Assembly: GCF_001836165.1 (NCBI RefSeq)
Contig: NZ_KV827693.1
Span: forward strand, 62,001-126,000
Direction: 5' to 3'
Origin: Corynebacterium sp. HMSC036D02
GTDB lineage: Bacteria > Actinomycetota > Actinomycetes > Mycobacteriales > Mycobacteriaceae
Length of the DNA: 64,000 bases
Both the position numbers and the translations under genes were made by a program. The notes under the pieces were generated by a model. The model was not told where the DNA came from and did not search any database. It was given only the letters and a program-made list of their open reading frames with translations. Positions 43,816 to 52,060 of the stretch are shown one piece after another; positions within the stretch are counted from its first letter, which is position 1, and each line of letters opens with the position of its first letter.

Positions 43816-46800
43816 TGTCCTGGACAGATTCTCATCTGGTCGAGCCGGTAGCGTATCGCTGGCGCGTCGTAGGGGCGTTCGCTGCAGTGCTGGCCCTAGT
43901 TTTTAGCGTCGCTGCGCCGGCTGCTCTTCCAGGTTTCATTGGCGCTGTCGCCGAGGCACAAACCACAGCGTTGCGTGTCGAGCTTGATTCCGCAGACCAG
44001 CTGAGCATTCCCGCTGGCGACAGCGCTACATTTGAAGGCCGTTTCGTCAATGGCGGAACGGTGGAGGAGCTGGAGTTCAGTGCCAAGGTTTCGCAGCTTG
44101 AATTCGAAGGCGCGGCATTCACGCTGACAATCGACGGTGAGGAGATCCCCGTTCGCGAAGGCGACAATCTCGTTGTACATACGACGAGCAATGCAGTGAC
44201 TTTCCGCGTCACCGGACTCAAAGCCGATGTACCCGCAGGAGCAGCTTTCTCATTGAACACCCCGGCGGTCGCAGAGGAATCCGAGCTGAGCGGGATATCC
44301 GTCGATGCGTCTGGTTTAGGCGAGGAAAACGCTAGTACTCCTGTAAATGAAGACAGCGAAGCTTCGGAAGCGCCCGCGGAGGACGGCGAGTCGTTGGAGG
44401 TTTCTGACGTCGACGCGGCCCCAGCACGCCTGATGGCAGCACCGAACATTACTCCGTACGCTGCCGGTGACCACACCATCACAATCCAGAACGATGGATA
44501 TGTGCCCAAGGGAAGCCGCTATATTCCGAACTTCAAGATTCCTTCCGATGAGCTTACTGCAGGTACTCTCACTATTCCGGCGGGTACGGTCGTCACCCTC
44601 AAGTCCAATATCACTAGCTACTTGTCGTCCAACGCGGCGGACATGACAATCTATTACACAGGTTTCAAGGGCGGTTGGTACGAGGCTGAGGCCAAGTACG
44701 AAAGAATCAGTGGTACGGAATACCGGGTCACCCTGCCGCAGATCACCATCGGCGGTAATGCTCAGATCCAGTTCAAAGGAGTTCACCGCGGAGGACCCAA
44801 CACCGTTTTTACCCTTACAATTCCACGTCCAGAGTGCAGGGCCGACGCGAAGGTTGTTAGTAAGCAGCCCGCCCGTCAGTTGACCTCGGAGGAGTTCACT
44901 GACGGCAGCCCAGTCTATGTAGTTACAAGTGAGCCAAAGGATCGTCGCCGAAATACTTCTATCCTGAGCCGGCAAGTAAATCAAGGCCGAGACTTTCGCC
45001 AGGTGGGAGAGTCCACTCCCTGGGTGTACAACGCTCTCGCCTTTGACTCGAGTGACAATTGGCTCTATGCAGTCAGCCAGTACCGTGGCGAGCCCGTTGA
45101 TCCTTGTTATCCAGCCGGAAATCTCCTGCAGATTAATCCGGCGACCGGTGTGGTACATAACCTTGGGCCTATCCTTACGTCCGGAAGTACCGGTACCCCT
45201 TTCGAAACGAGCAACGATCGGGATGTGCTTAACGCGGGCGTGTATACCAGCGAGGGTTTCTTCGTGGGCAATACGTCTACCTCTGGTACTCGGCACCTTT
45301 ATAAGGTTGACGTCGACAAAGTCACTGCTGAACGTGTGTTCGGAAACCAGCGGTCTTTTTCGGAGGACTGGGCGGTGCTCCCGCAAGCCCAGAAGTATAT
45401 GTGGGGTTTCCAGAGTAGGGACAGGGCAGGTGATAAGCTTATTCTCGAACGCATTGACACACAGACCGGCGCAATCACGACCTGGGATCTCACCGGCATC
45501 AAGACTTTGGATGGGCGCACGATCTCGAACCCCTCTGCTTCTTGGGGCAAGGCGTGGACCTACTCCAATGGAAACCTGGGTTTTGGCTCGGGTAGTGCGC
45601 GTGCGAGTCAGCTGGGCTTTGAGTTGAAGATCAGTAATCCGGATTCCGGTAGTCCGACGTTCAAGTTGGTCAACATCATGGATAACCTGCCGGCTTCTTT
45701 CAACACGGACGCCGCCTCCGACCTAGTGCCGCCACCGCCAGGGCTGCAATCAAATATTGCGGTGAAGAAGCAACGCTCGGAGACCAAGGTGGTAAACGGA
45801 GAGGTGCGTACTTTCTGGACCATCTCCGTGGAAAACACCACGGATAACACCAGTTCGGGCGGCACATTCTGGGAATACCTACCAACGGATACTCACTATG
45901 GAGTGAACGCTTCCGGTCCCACTGCGAAATTCGAGGGATTTGGAGCAGGATCTACCGAGGTCAACGGTCAAAAGCCCGGGCCTGATCAGATTGCGCCGGG
46001 AACTGGTATTTATGCAGGCATGATTGTCCCATCCGGAGCGGACGGTGAGTCCCGATACATGATGGGCTATGTTGGTACTCTTCCAGGGCACGCGAAGGTA
46101 GAGTATGTCGTCTCTGCGCCGGTGCGAACAGATGAATACGGGAACCTCAAGACGGTATGTAGTCCGAACAAGGTTGCTTTCCAGGCTACGGACGGGGAGT
46201 CTAGCCCGCCTGAAGATGACAACGTCGCTACTGAAGCCTGTTTCAATAAGGTTGCCGTCGACAGCACACCGCAACCTGTTCCTGGTGCAGCGAATGAATA
46301 TACCGCGAAGTACAACGTCGTAGTTGAGGCACCGGACGCACCTGGCTTCGACACCAACGACGTGATCTACGGCAAGCTCACGGACACCCCGAAGTTTGTT
46401 GGTGCTGCCACGGTTACTGGGGCCACTGTGATCTTCAAGGACGAGTTCAACAAGACCAGCCAGCCGCGTGCGTACCAAGGTGCCGGCCCCTTTGAGCTCA
46501 ACAAGAATGACACTCCGAAGATCATTAAACCCAAGGGCGTCAATGGAAGCACCGGGCAGCACGTCTACGAGGTAACGGTGCGCTTCAAGCTGGATCGCTC
46601 AAAACTGGACAGCACCTCCGTCCCAGCCGGCTACCCGAGCCAACCTGCAGGAAACACCCGCTGCTACACCAAGGATGGCCTGCACGAGCCCAACTTTGGC
46701 CTCATGAACGAGGCAGAAATGGGTGGCTGGAAGGATACTGACTGTATCCCGCTGGAGACCAAGGAAACGATGGACGTTCTGCTCGAAAAGGCGAGCTATA

Positions 46801-47315
46801 ACCCGGACAACCCGGACGAGATTCAAACCGACGGGTTGCTCGGCGGCGCGCAGTTCACCGTCCACCGTGGTGACGCTGACGGCAACTTGAAGCTCAACGC
46901 GGATGGCACCGTCAATACTGATGCTAACCCCGTAGTGAAGCAGTCCACGACCACCACCACAGGCCGCGTCAAGCTCGAAGGCTTGGATGCCCCTGGCGTG
47001 TACTACCTCATCGAGACCAAGGCGCCGGACGGCTATAACCTGCTGCCCGCGCCGATCAAGTTCTCGACGGAGTGGGATCAGAACGGCAATGCAGTCATCA
47101 AGGTTCTCTCCGGAGGCACAGCGATCACCAGTAATAGGTGCGCTGAGTCCGACACCGCTGCCAATTGCGTAAAGAAGGTCGGCATCCTTCAGGTCGCCGA
47201 CATCACCAAGGGTGCACTGCCCAAGACCGGTGGTGAGGGCGTAGGCCTGTGGGCTCTCGCTGGCGCCGCGATTGTCGCGGCAGGGTGCCTCGCTTTGCGA
47301 CGCCGCTGGGTATAG
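43815..47315 (+). CDS. Tip-type pilin adhesin (SpaC/SpaF type), LPKTG-anchored
   Basis: This 1166-residue protein has a long hydrophobic signal region (about 15-50, preceded by MSWTDSHLVEP). An N-terminal module (about 55-340) is followed by a propeller-like region (about 370-640; repeated blades such as WLYAVSQYRGEP), several beta-sandwich or Cna-B domains (about 660-1090), an E box YYLIETKAPDGY at 1063-1074 and LPKTG at 1135-1139. It is shorter than SpaC/SpaF of C. diphtheriae as I recall them. I see no von Willebrand A metal site. Its place (last in the operon) and size point to the tip adhesin, joined by the LPKTG signal. Ligand unknown. Confidence 0.9.
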   Translation: MSWTDSHLVEPVAYRWRVVGAFAAVLALVFSVAAPAALPGFIGAVAEAQTTALRVELDSADQLSIPAGDSATFEGRFVNGGTVEELEFSAKVSQLEFEGAAFTLTIDGEEIPVREGDNLVVHTTSNAVTFRVTGLKADVPAGAAFSLNTPAVAEESELSGISVDASGLGEENASTPVNEDSEASEAPAEDGESLEVSDVDAAPARLMAAPNITPYAAGDHTITIQNDGYVPKGSRYIPNFKIPSDELTAGTLTIPAGTVVTLKSNITSYLSSNAADMTIYYTGFKGGWYEAEAKYERISGTEYRVTLPQITIGGNAQIQFKGVHRGGPNTVFTLTIPRPECRADAKVVSKQPARQLTSEEFTDGSPVYVVTSEPKDRRRNTSILSRQVNQGRDFRQVGESTPWVYNALAFDSSDNWLYAVSQYRGEPVDPCYPAGNLLQINPATGVVHNLGPILTSGSTGTPFETSNDRDVLNAGVYTSEGFFVGNTSTSGTRHLYKVDVDKVTAERVFGNQRSFSEDWAVLPQAQKYMWGFQSRDRAGDKLILERIDTQTGAITTWDLTGIKTLDGRTISNPSASWGKAWTYSNGNLGFGSGSARASQLGFELKISNPDSGSPTFKLVNIMDNLPASFNTDAASDLVPPPPGLQSNIAVKKQRSETKVVNGEVRTFWTISVENTTDNTSSGGTFWEYLPTDTHYGVNASGPTAKFEGFGAGSTEVNGQKPGPDQIAPGTGIYAGMIVPSGADGESRYMMGYVGTLPGHAKVEYVVSAPVRTDEYGNLKTVCSPNKVAFQATDGESSPPEDDNVATEACFNKVAVDSTPQPVPGAANEYTAKYNVVVEAPDAPGFDTNDVIYGKLTDTPKFVGAATVTGATVIFKDEFNKTSQPRAYQGAGPFELNKNDTPKIIKPKGVNGSTGQHVYEVTVRFKLDRSKLDSTSVPAGYPSQPAGNTRCYTKDGLHEPNFGLMNEAEMGGWKDTDCIPLETKETMDVLLEKASYNPDNPDEIQTDGLLGGAQFTVHRGDADGNLKLNADGTVNTDANPVVKQSTTTTTGRVKLEGLDAPGVYYLIETKAPDGYNLLPAPIKFSTEWDQNGNAVIKVLSGGTAITSNRCAESDTAANCVKKVGILQVADITKGALPKTGGEGVGLWALAGAAIVAAGCLALRRRWV

Positions 47316-47342
47316 AACCAGCGCTTGCGGCGACTTTTAGAA

Positions 47343-47374
47343 AAGGCCCGCTCTTCCAGGGAAGGGCGGGCCTT
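47343..47374. terminator. Bidirectional terminator between tip pilin and second sortase
   Basis: A 14-pair stem AAGGCCCGCTCTTC (47343-47356) pairs with GAAGGGCGGGCCTT (47361-47374), loop CAGG, with A/T on both sides. It closes both convergent transcripts. Confidence 0.88.
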
Positions 47375-47393
47375 ATTGCATGTTCATTGGCGG

Positions 47394-48323
47394 TTAGGAG
47401 TCTTGCGGGTCGTCGTTAAGCGCGGTGTCCTTGGCGTTGCTGACATATTTGCGCCACCAGTAGATGAGCAGAAGCACGATGATGGCAGCGGCAGCCAGGA
47501 TGGCCCACATCCACCACTGCCAGTGAACACCCGAGCTGTTGAATGCGGCCTCGTCTTCCGGATCCATCGGCACTCGGTGGCCTGTGACGAGCAAGCGGTG
47601 GGTATTTACGCCGTAGGGAGTGCACGTAATGAGCGTAACGAGGTCCTGGCCAGGCTCACGGTGAAGCGAGCTGGTGTCCGCAGGCTCGACGACCCGAATA
47701 TCGTGCACCTCGTACTTGAGCTTCTCGCCGCCGGCGGCAATGTAGAAAGCATCACCCTTCTTGACCTTGGTTAGATTGTCCCACAGCGTGGCGTTTTGTA
47801 GGCCAGTGTGAGCAGAGAGCGCTGCGTGCCTGCCCTCGCCGTTCCCCACGCCACCGACAGGTAGGTCCGTGCCGTAGAGGTGGCCAGCGCCGCGGGAGAG
47901 TGCTCTTTCTGAGGTGCCGTGATAAATGGGCAGATCGGAATCAATAGAGGGGATGACGATGCGACCCATGGCATCGGTCTCCGACAGCACAGACAGGTAT
48001 TGGCGGTAGCGCTGGTACTCGGGAGAATTCTCGTCATCGGTGGTGGTCCAAGCGTCTTCCACACTGATGTGGCCCAGCTGCGCGTTGTAGGACTGCGCCT
48101 CGTCCCACGCGGTGTGCAGTACCTCAGGCGGGGCTTGCTTCTCCAGCTTGGCGTATTCCTCCGCGGCCCGGGATTGGGTGTGGTTGTTCCACTGCGTGGC
48201 CACCACGGGGTAGAGCAAGACACCGAGGCCGACGAGGATCAGAATTAACGCAATGATGGCGTTGGGGTTGACGCCCTTTTTCTTGGGTGCGTCGGTGTTT
48301 TCCGCTGGTTCGTGCTTGCCCAT
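47394..48323 (-). CDS. Class C sortase, second copy, opposite strand
   Basis: This 309-residue class C sortase has helices near both ends and the triad His172 (AHTGLQNA), Cys234 (TLITCTPYG) and Arg243 (THRLL). The lid reads DAW (residues 90-92) where the first copy has DPW. It is transcribed toward the pilus operon from its own promoter upstream of 48323. In the C. diphtheriae spaD locus a second sortase (SrtB) is also present; this is its likely counterpart, perhaps adding the base pilin. It could also serve a pilus elsewhere. ATG 48323 starts a polar, Lys-rich N terminus. C-terminal residues SNAKDTALNDDPQDS are acidic. Confidence 0.92.
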   Translation of the reverse strand: MGKHEPAENTDAPKKKGVNPNAIIALILILVGLGVLLYPVVATQWNNHTQSRAAEEYAKLEKQAPPEVLHTAWDEAQSYNAQLGHISVEDAWTTTDDENSPEYQRYRQYLSVLSETDAMGRIVIPSIDSDLPIYHGTSERALSRGAGHLYGTDLPVGGVGNGEGRHAALSAHTGLQNATLWDNLTKVKKGDAFYIAAGGEKLKYEVHDIRVVEPADTSSLHREPGQDLVTLITCTPYGVNTHRLLVTGHRVPMDPEDEAAFNSSGVHWQWWMWAILAAAAIIVLLLIYWWRKYVSNAKDTALNDDPQDS

Positions 48324-48431
48324 TGTGTCCTGCCTGTGTGGGGGTCTGTTGCCGCACGCCCTGGTATTGACGTGGGGGTAGTTTTCGAATCTCAGGCTAG
48401 GGAAAGTAGCTCTGAGAGAAAACGTGTCTGT

Positions 48432-48620
48432 CTAGTCGCCGATAACGAAGCACAGGGCTTCATACCGATTCAGAGTGTTCTCGTCGATGGCTAAAACTTG
48501 ATCAACCGCGCGCTGTTCGCGGAGCTCATCGATTGTGCGGGGCGCAAGATCTTGAAGTACATGCTCACGCTCAGCGCGAAGCTCCGCTGTGGTGTTGGGC
48601 GTGAAGATAGGGGCTGTCAT
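48432..48620 (-). CDS. Small hypothetical protein (62 residues)
   Basis: A start ATG at 48620 has AGGAT just upstream, and the frame encodes a soluble, charged peptide rich in Glu, Leu and Arg with a helical TAELRAEREHVLQDL stretch. No membrane segment, Cys or known motif. It lies between the second sortase and a tRNA-Gly gene, in the outer part of the accessory locus. It could be a small regulator or an antitoxin-like protein; no partner gene is visible. I do not recognise it. Confidence 0.45.
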   Translation of the reverse strand: MTAPIFTPNTTAELRAEREHVLQDLAPRTIDELREQRAVDQVLAIDENTLNRYEALCFVIGD

Positions 48621-48667
48621 GGTCCATCCTGTAGGTATGAAATTAGTCCATGAACTGGGAAAACAAG

Positions 48668-48741
48668 TGGAGCCGACGACGGGAATCGAACCCGCGCCAG
48701 CAGCTTGGGAAGCTGCAGTTCTACCATTAAACTACGTCGGC
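48668..48741 (-). tRNA. tRNA-Gly (CCC anticodon)
   Basis: Folds as a 74-base tRNA with CCA coded. Acceptor GCCGACG/CGTCGGC (seven pairs), anticodon stem GCAGC/GCTGC, loop TTCCCAA with anticodon CCC, T arm GCGGGTTCGATTCCCGT. The pilus locus ends beside it. Confidence 0.95.
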
Positions 48742-48828
48742 GCAATGCAGATTGTGCATCGCAGTAAAGCTTAGCACCGCCGCCGCCCGAGGCCATAAAA
48801 GGCCCAGTGGGGAGGTAGACTGTGTGCC

Positions 48829-49401
48829 GTGCTTCTTTCTGATCGTGATATCCGTGCCGCCATCGCCGCTGATGCTCCCGAGCGTTTGAGCATCGAGCCT
48901 TTCGACGCCGAGATGGTCCAGCCTTCCTCCATCGATGTGCGCTTGGACAAGTTCTTCCGCGTGTTTAATAACTCGCGCTACACACACATCGACCCTAAGC
49001 AGGAAATGCCGGACCTCACCAGCGAGGTGGAGGTGGCCGAGGGCGATGCCTTCGTCCTGCATCCCGGCGAGTTCGTGTTGGGCGCAACGCTGGAGAAGTT
49101 CACTTTGCCAGCCAACCTCGCGGGTCGTTTGGAAGGCAAGTCCTCCCTGGGGCGCTTGGGCCTGCTGACGCACTCCACGGCCGGATTCATTGATCCGGGT
49201 TTCTCCGGACACATCACGCTCGAGCTGTCTAACACCGCGAACTTGCCCATTACCTTGTGGCCGGGGATGAAGGTGGGCCAGCTGGCTATCTTCCAGATGT
49301 CCTCGCCGGCGCAGGCCCCGTATGGCTCCGGCGCACTGGGGTCGAAGTACCAGGGCCAGCGCGGGCCTACACCGTCGAAGTCCTATCTGAACTTCCGTTA
49401 A
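48829..49401 (+). CDS. dcd: dCTP deaminase (probably bifunctional dCTP deaminase/dUTPase)
   Basis: This 190-residue protein has the dCTP deaminase signatures [36 protein letters not shown] (catalytic Glu and the dUTPase-like motif) and [10 protein letters not shown]. Mycobacterial Dcd of this length makes dUMP directly from dCTP, and the same double activity is likely here (inferred from length and group). It starts at GTG 48829. It makes dUMP for thymidylate synthesis. The UDP-glucose dehydrogenase gene follows after 53 bases. Confidence 0.95.
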   Translation: MLLSDRDIRAAIAADAPERLSIEPFDAEMVQPSSIDVRLDKFFRVFNNSRYTHIDPKQEMPDLTSEVEVAEGDAFVLHPGEFVLGATLEKFTLPANLAGRLEGKSSLGRLGLLTHSTAGFIDPGFSGHITLELSNTANLPITLWPGMKVGQLAIFQMSSPAQAPYGSGALGSKYQGQRGPTPSKSYLNFR

Positions 49402-49454
49402 ACTTTTCGTTCTCGCCGCGCGCTTCAGGTCAACCGCGCCTAAAATTCCCGGTT

Positions 49455-50783
49455 ATGCGTATGACTGTGATTGGTACCGGCTACCTGGGTGCGACGCACG
49501 CCGCCTGCATGGCGGAGCTCGGCCACGAGGTACTCGGTGTAGATGTTGATGAAAGCAAGATTGCAGCTCTCAAGAACGGCCGCGTGCCGTTCTATGAGCC
49601 CGGCCTCCCGGAGGTGCTCGAGCGCAACATCGAGTCCGGCCGCCTGGGCTTTTCCACCAGCTATGACGACGCAGCGGAATTCGCCAACCTGCACTTCCTC
49701 GGCGTCGGCACCCCGCAGGCACACGGCTCCTATGCGGCGGACCTAACCTACGTGAAGGCCGTCATCACGGAGCTCGTGCCGCGCCTCAAGGGCGAGCACA
49801 TCATCTTCGGTAAGTCCACCGTCCCCGTGGGCACCGCAGCGGAGCTGCAGCAGATGGCCAATGAGCTTGCCCCGGAAGGCGCCAGCGTGGAGATTGCGTG
49901 GAACCCGGAGTTCCTCCGTGAGGGCTACGCCGTCAAGGACACCATCACCCCGGACCGCATCGTCCTTGGCGTTGGCGAGACCGGGCGTGCCGAAGAGCTC
50001 GCCCGCGAGGTCTATGCCCAGCCGCTGGCGCAGAACACCCCGTTCATCGTGACCGACCTGCAGACCGCCGAGCTGGTCAAGGTCTCCGCCAACGCTTTCC
50101 TGGCCACCAAGATTTCCTTCATCAACGCCGTGTCTGAGATCTGCGAGATTGCAGGGGCGGATGTGGTCAAGCTTGCCGACGCTATCGGCTACGACGAGCG
50201 CATCGGCCGCAAATTCCTCGGTGCGGGCCTGGGCTTCGGCGGCGGCTGCCTGCCCAAGGACATCCGCGCCTTCATGGCGCGCGCCGGCGAGCTGGGCGCG
50301 GACCAGGCTCTGACCTTCCTCCGCGAGGTCGACGCCATCAACATGCGCCGCCGCGACCGCGTCGTGGACCTAGCCAAGCAGGCTTTCGACGGCTCCCTTT
50401 TGGGTCACCGCGTCACCGTGCTGGGCTGCGCTTTCAAGCCCAACTCCGATGACGTCCGCGATTCGCCGGCGCTCTCCGTGGCCGGTTCGCTCTCGCTGGC
50501 CGGTGCCGCTGTGACGGTCTATGACCCGCAAGGTATGGAGAACGCTAAGAAGGTGTTCCCGACGTTAAACTACGTGGCGTCGGCAAGCGCGGCACTCAAG
50601 GACACCGAACTGGTCATCCTCGCCACCGAGTGGCAGGAATTCCGCGACCTTGACCCGGCGGAGGCCGGTGAGCTCGTGGCCCGCCGCCACATCATCGATG
50701 GGCGCAACGTGCTCAGCGTCGATGCTTGGCGCGAGGCTGGCTGGACCGTCGAGGCGCTTGGTCGCGTCCTTCCGGCACAGTAA
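49455..50783 (+). CDS. ugd: UDP-glucose 6-dehydrogenase
   Basis: This 442-residue NAD-dependent enzyme turns UDP-glucose into UDP-glucuronate with two oxidations. The dinucleotide loop is GTGYLG (residues 7-12); the catalytic Cys265 is in FGGGCLPKD; the C-terminal domain has KPNSDDVRDSPAL. ATG 49455 is used because it begins the Rossmann strand; longer reading overlaps dcd. UDP-glucuronate could feed glycolipid or surface sugar synthesis. The last 71 bases overlap the YibE/F gene on the other strand. Confidence 0.95.
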   Translation: MRMTVIGTGYLGATHAACMAELGHEVLGVDVDESKIAALKNGRVPFYEPGLPEVLERNIESGRLGFSTSYDDAAEFANLHFLGVGTPQAHGSYAADLTYVKAVITELVPRLKGEHIIFGKSTVPVGTAAELQQMANELAPEGASVEIAWNPEFLREGYAVKDTITPDRIVLGVGETGRAEELAREVYAQPLAQNTPFIVTDLQTAELVKVSANAFLATKISFINAVSEICEIAGADVVKLADAIGYDERIGRKFLGAGLGFGGGCLPKDIRAFMARAGELGADQALTFLREVDAINMRRRDRVVDLAKQAFDGSLLGHRVTVLGCAFKPNSDDVRDSPALSVAGSLSLAGAAVTVYDPQGMENAKKVFPTLNYVASASAALKDTELVILATEWQEFRDLDPAEAGELVARRHIIDGRNVLSVDAWREAGWTVEALGRVLPAQ

Positions 50784-51948
50784 ACGCCGCAATCGCGGTG
50801 GTCAGCGGTACCGCAAGTGTCAAGGCCATCGCGCCCAGCAGGGAGCGCAGAACCTCCGTGGCGACGAGGTCACTGGAGAGGATCTGCAGGGCTGGGCGCT
50901 GCGCCGCCGTGATGAGCATGAGCAGGGGCAGGGCCGCGCCGGTATAGGTCAGCACGATGGTATACACCATGGAAGCGATATGGTCGCGGCCCACCTTCAT
51001 GGCTGACATGAAAAGCGCGCCGGGCCCGGCTGCGGGGTCGGCGGCGTGGAGCTCGCGCACGGTGGAGGCCTGCGCCACCGCGATGTCGTTGAGGCTGCCG
51101 AGCGCGCCGATGATGAACCCGCACAGCAGCACGCCCACCACGGAAACCCCTGGCATGTAGAGCAGTAACTTGAGGTTATCTTCCGAGCTCGAGCCTGTTA
51201 GCGCCGTGCTGCTTATCGACGCCCACCCCAACGCCCCCGACAACGCCAGCGCCACCAATGCTCCTCCCAGGGCGGAGGCGGATTTCCAGTTCACGCCGTG
51301 CACGAGAGGAACGGCGAGGAAAAGGATGGCCGCGCAGGTCACGAGCGCTAGTGGCAGCGCCGAATGGCCCTCAATGAGAGAGGGGATGAGGTAGAAGAAG
51401 ACGATTGCCAAGCTGATTACAAGACCCACCAATGCGCGCAGTCCGTGCCAAGCGGCGAAGCCGACGATGACAAGGGCCGCGATGATAGCCCACAACGCAA
51501 GGTTTCCATTGCGCTGAAAATCAGCGAAGGCATAGGTGCCGTCGCTGGAAACTGTCAGAATTACCTCGTCACCGGGGTGGAGGGTCGGGTCACTGGCCAC
51601 GCCATAGAATACGAGCTGCGTCTTGCGGCCTGCGTCTGCGCCGGAGGTCAGGTCAATGAGGGCGCGGGAGCAGGAGGTGTCGTCGCCCTCGGCGGGGATG
51701 AGCGGGGCCTCATCGAAGGCGCGGCCCGTGTGGGGATCGGAGCACAGGTGGTTATCCACGGTCTCGACGGTGCCTTCGACTTGTGGATGATTGAGGGCGT
51801 AGGTGGTGGAAAAGTCCGGGCTGGTGTGCTCGGATGGCGGGGTGGTGGGGCGTAGTAGAAACAAACCCGCAAGCGTTATCAGAGCGGTGAGGCTAAGAAA
51901 ACTGATGAGCCCAGTACGCCACGGATTCAGGTTAGTCATGCCTATCAT
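50713..51948 (-). CDS. YibE/F-family membrane protein
   Basis: This 411-residue protein has an N-terminal helix, an outer OB-like domain (about 35-145; FADFQRNGNLALW at its end), and then seven or eight membrane helices, the YibE/F layout. Conserved segments include GSLNDIAVAQASTVREL and MVYTIVLTYTGAALPLL. Starts at 51948 and 51939 are both possible; no clear ribosome site. Function of the family is unknown. Its 3' end runs 71 bases antisense into the ugd gene, so transcripts of both may interfere. Confidence 0.88.
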   Translation of the reverse strand: MIGMTNLNPWRTGLISFLSLTALITLAGLFLLRPTTPPSEHTSPDFSTTYALNHPQVEGTVETVDNHLCSDPHTGRAFDEAPLIPAEGDDTSCSRALIDLTSGADAGRKTQLVFYGVASDPTLHPGDEVILTVSSDGTYAFADFQRNGNLALWAIIAALVIVGFAAWHGLRALVGLVISLAIVFFYLIPSLIEGHSALPLALVTCAAILFLAVPLVHGVNWKSASALGGALVALALSGALGWASISSTALTGSSSEDNLKLLLYMPGVSVVGVLLCGFIIGALGSLNDIAVAQASTVRELHAADPAAGPGALFMSAMKVGRDHIASMVYTIVLTYTGAALPLLMLITAAQRPALQILSSDLVATEVLRSLLGAMALTLAVPLTTAIAAFTVPEGRDQAPRRSSQPRAKHRR

Positions 51949-52060
51949 TGTGAATGAGTTTCATTAAAAAGAAAACTAATGATGACGCGATCAACAAGTT
52001 ATCCACAGGCTGGCGGCGGCGCCGTTGTGCGGTGCGGGTGGGGCGTTTAGCGTTGCTGGC

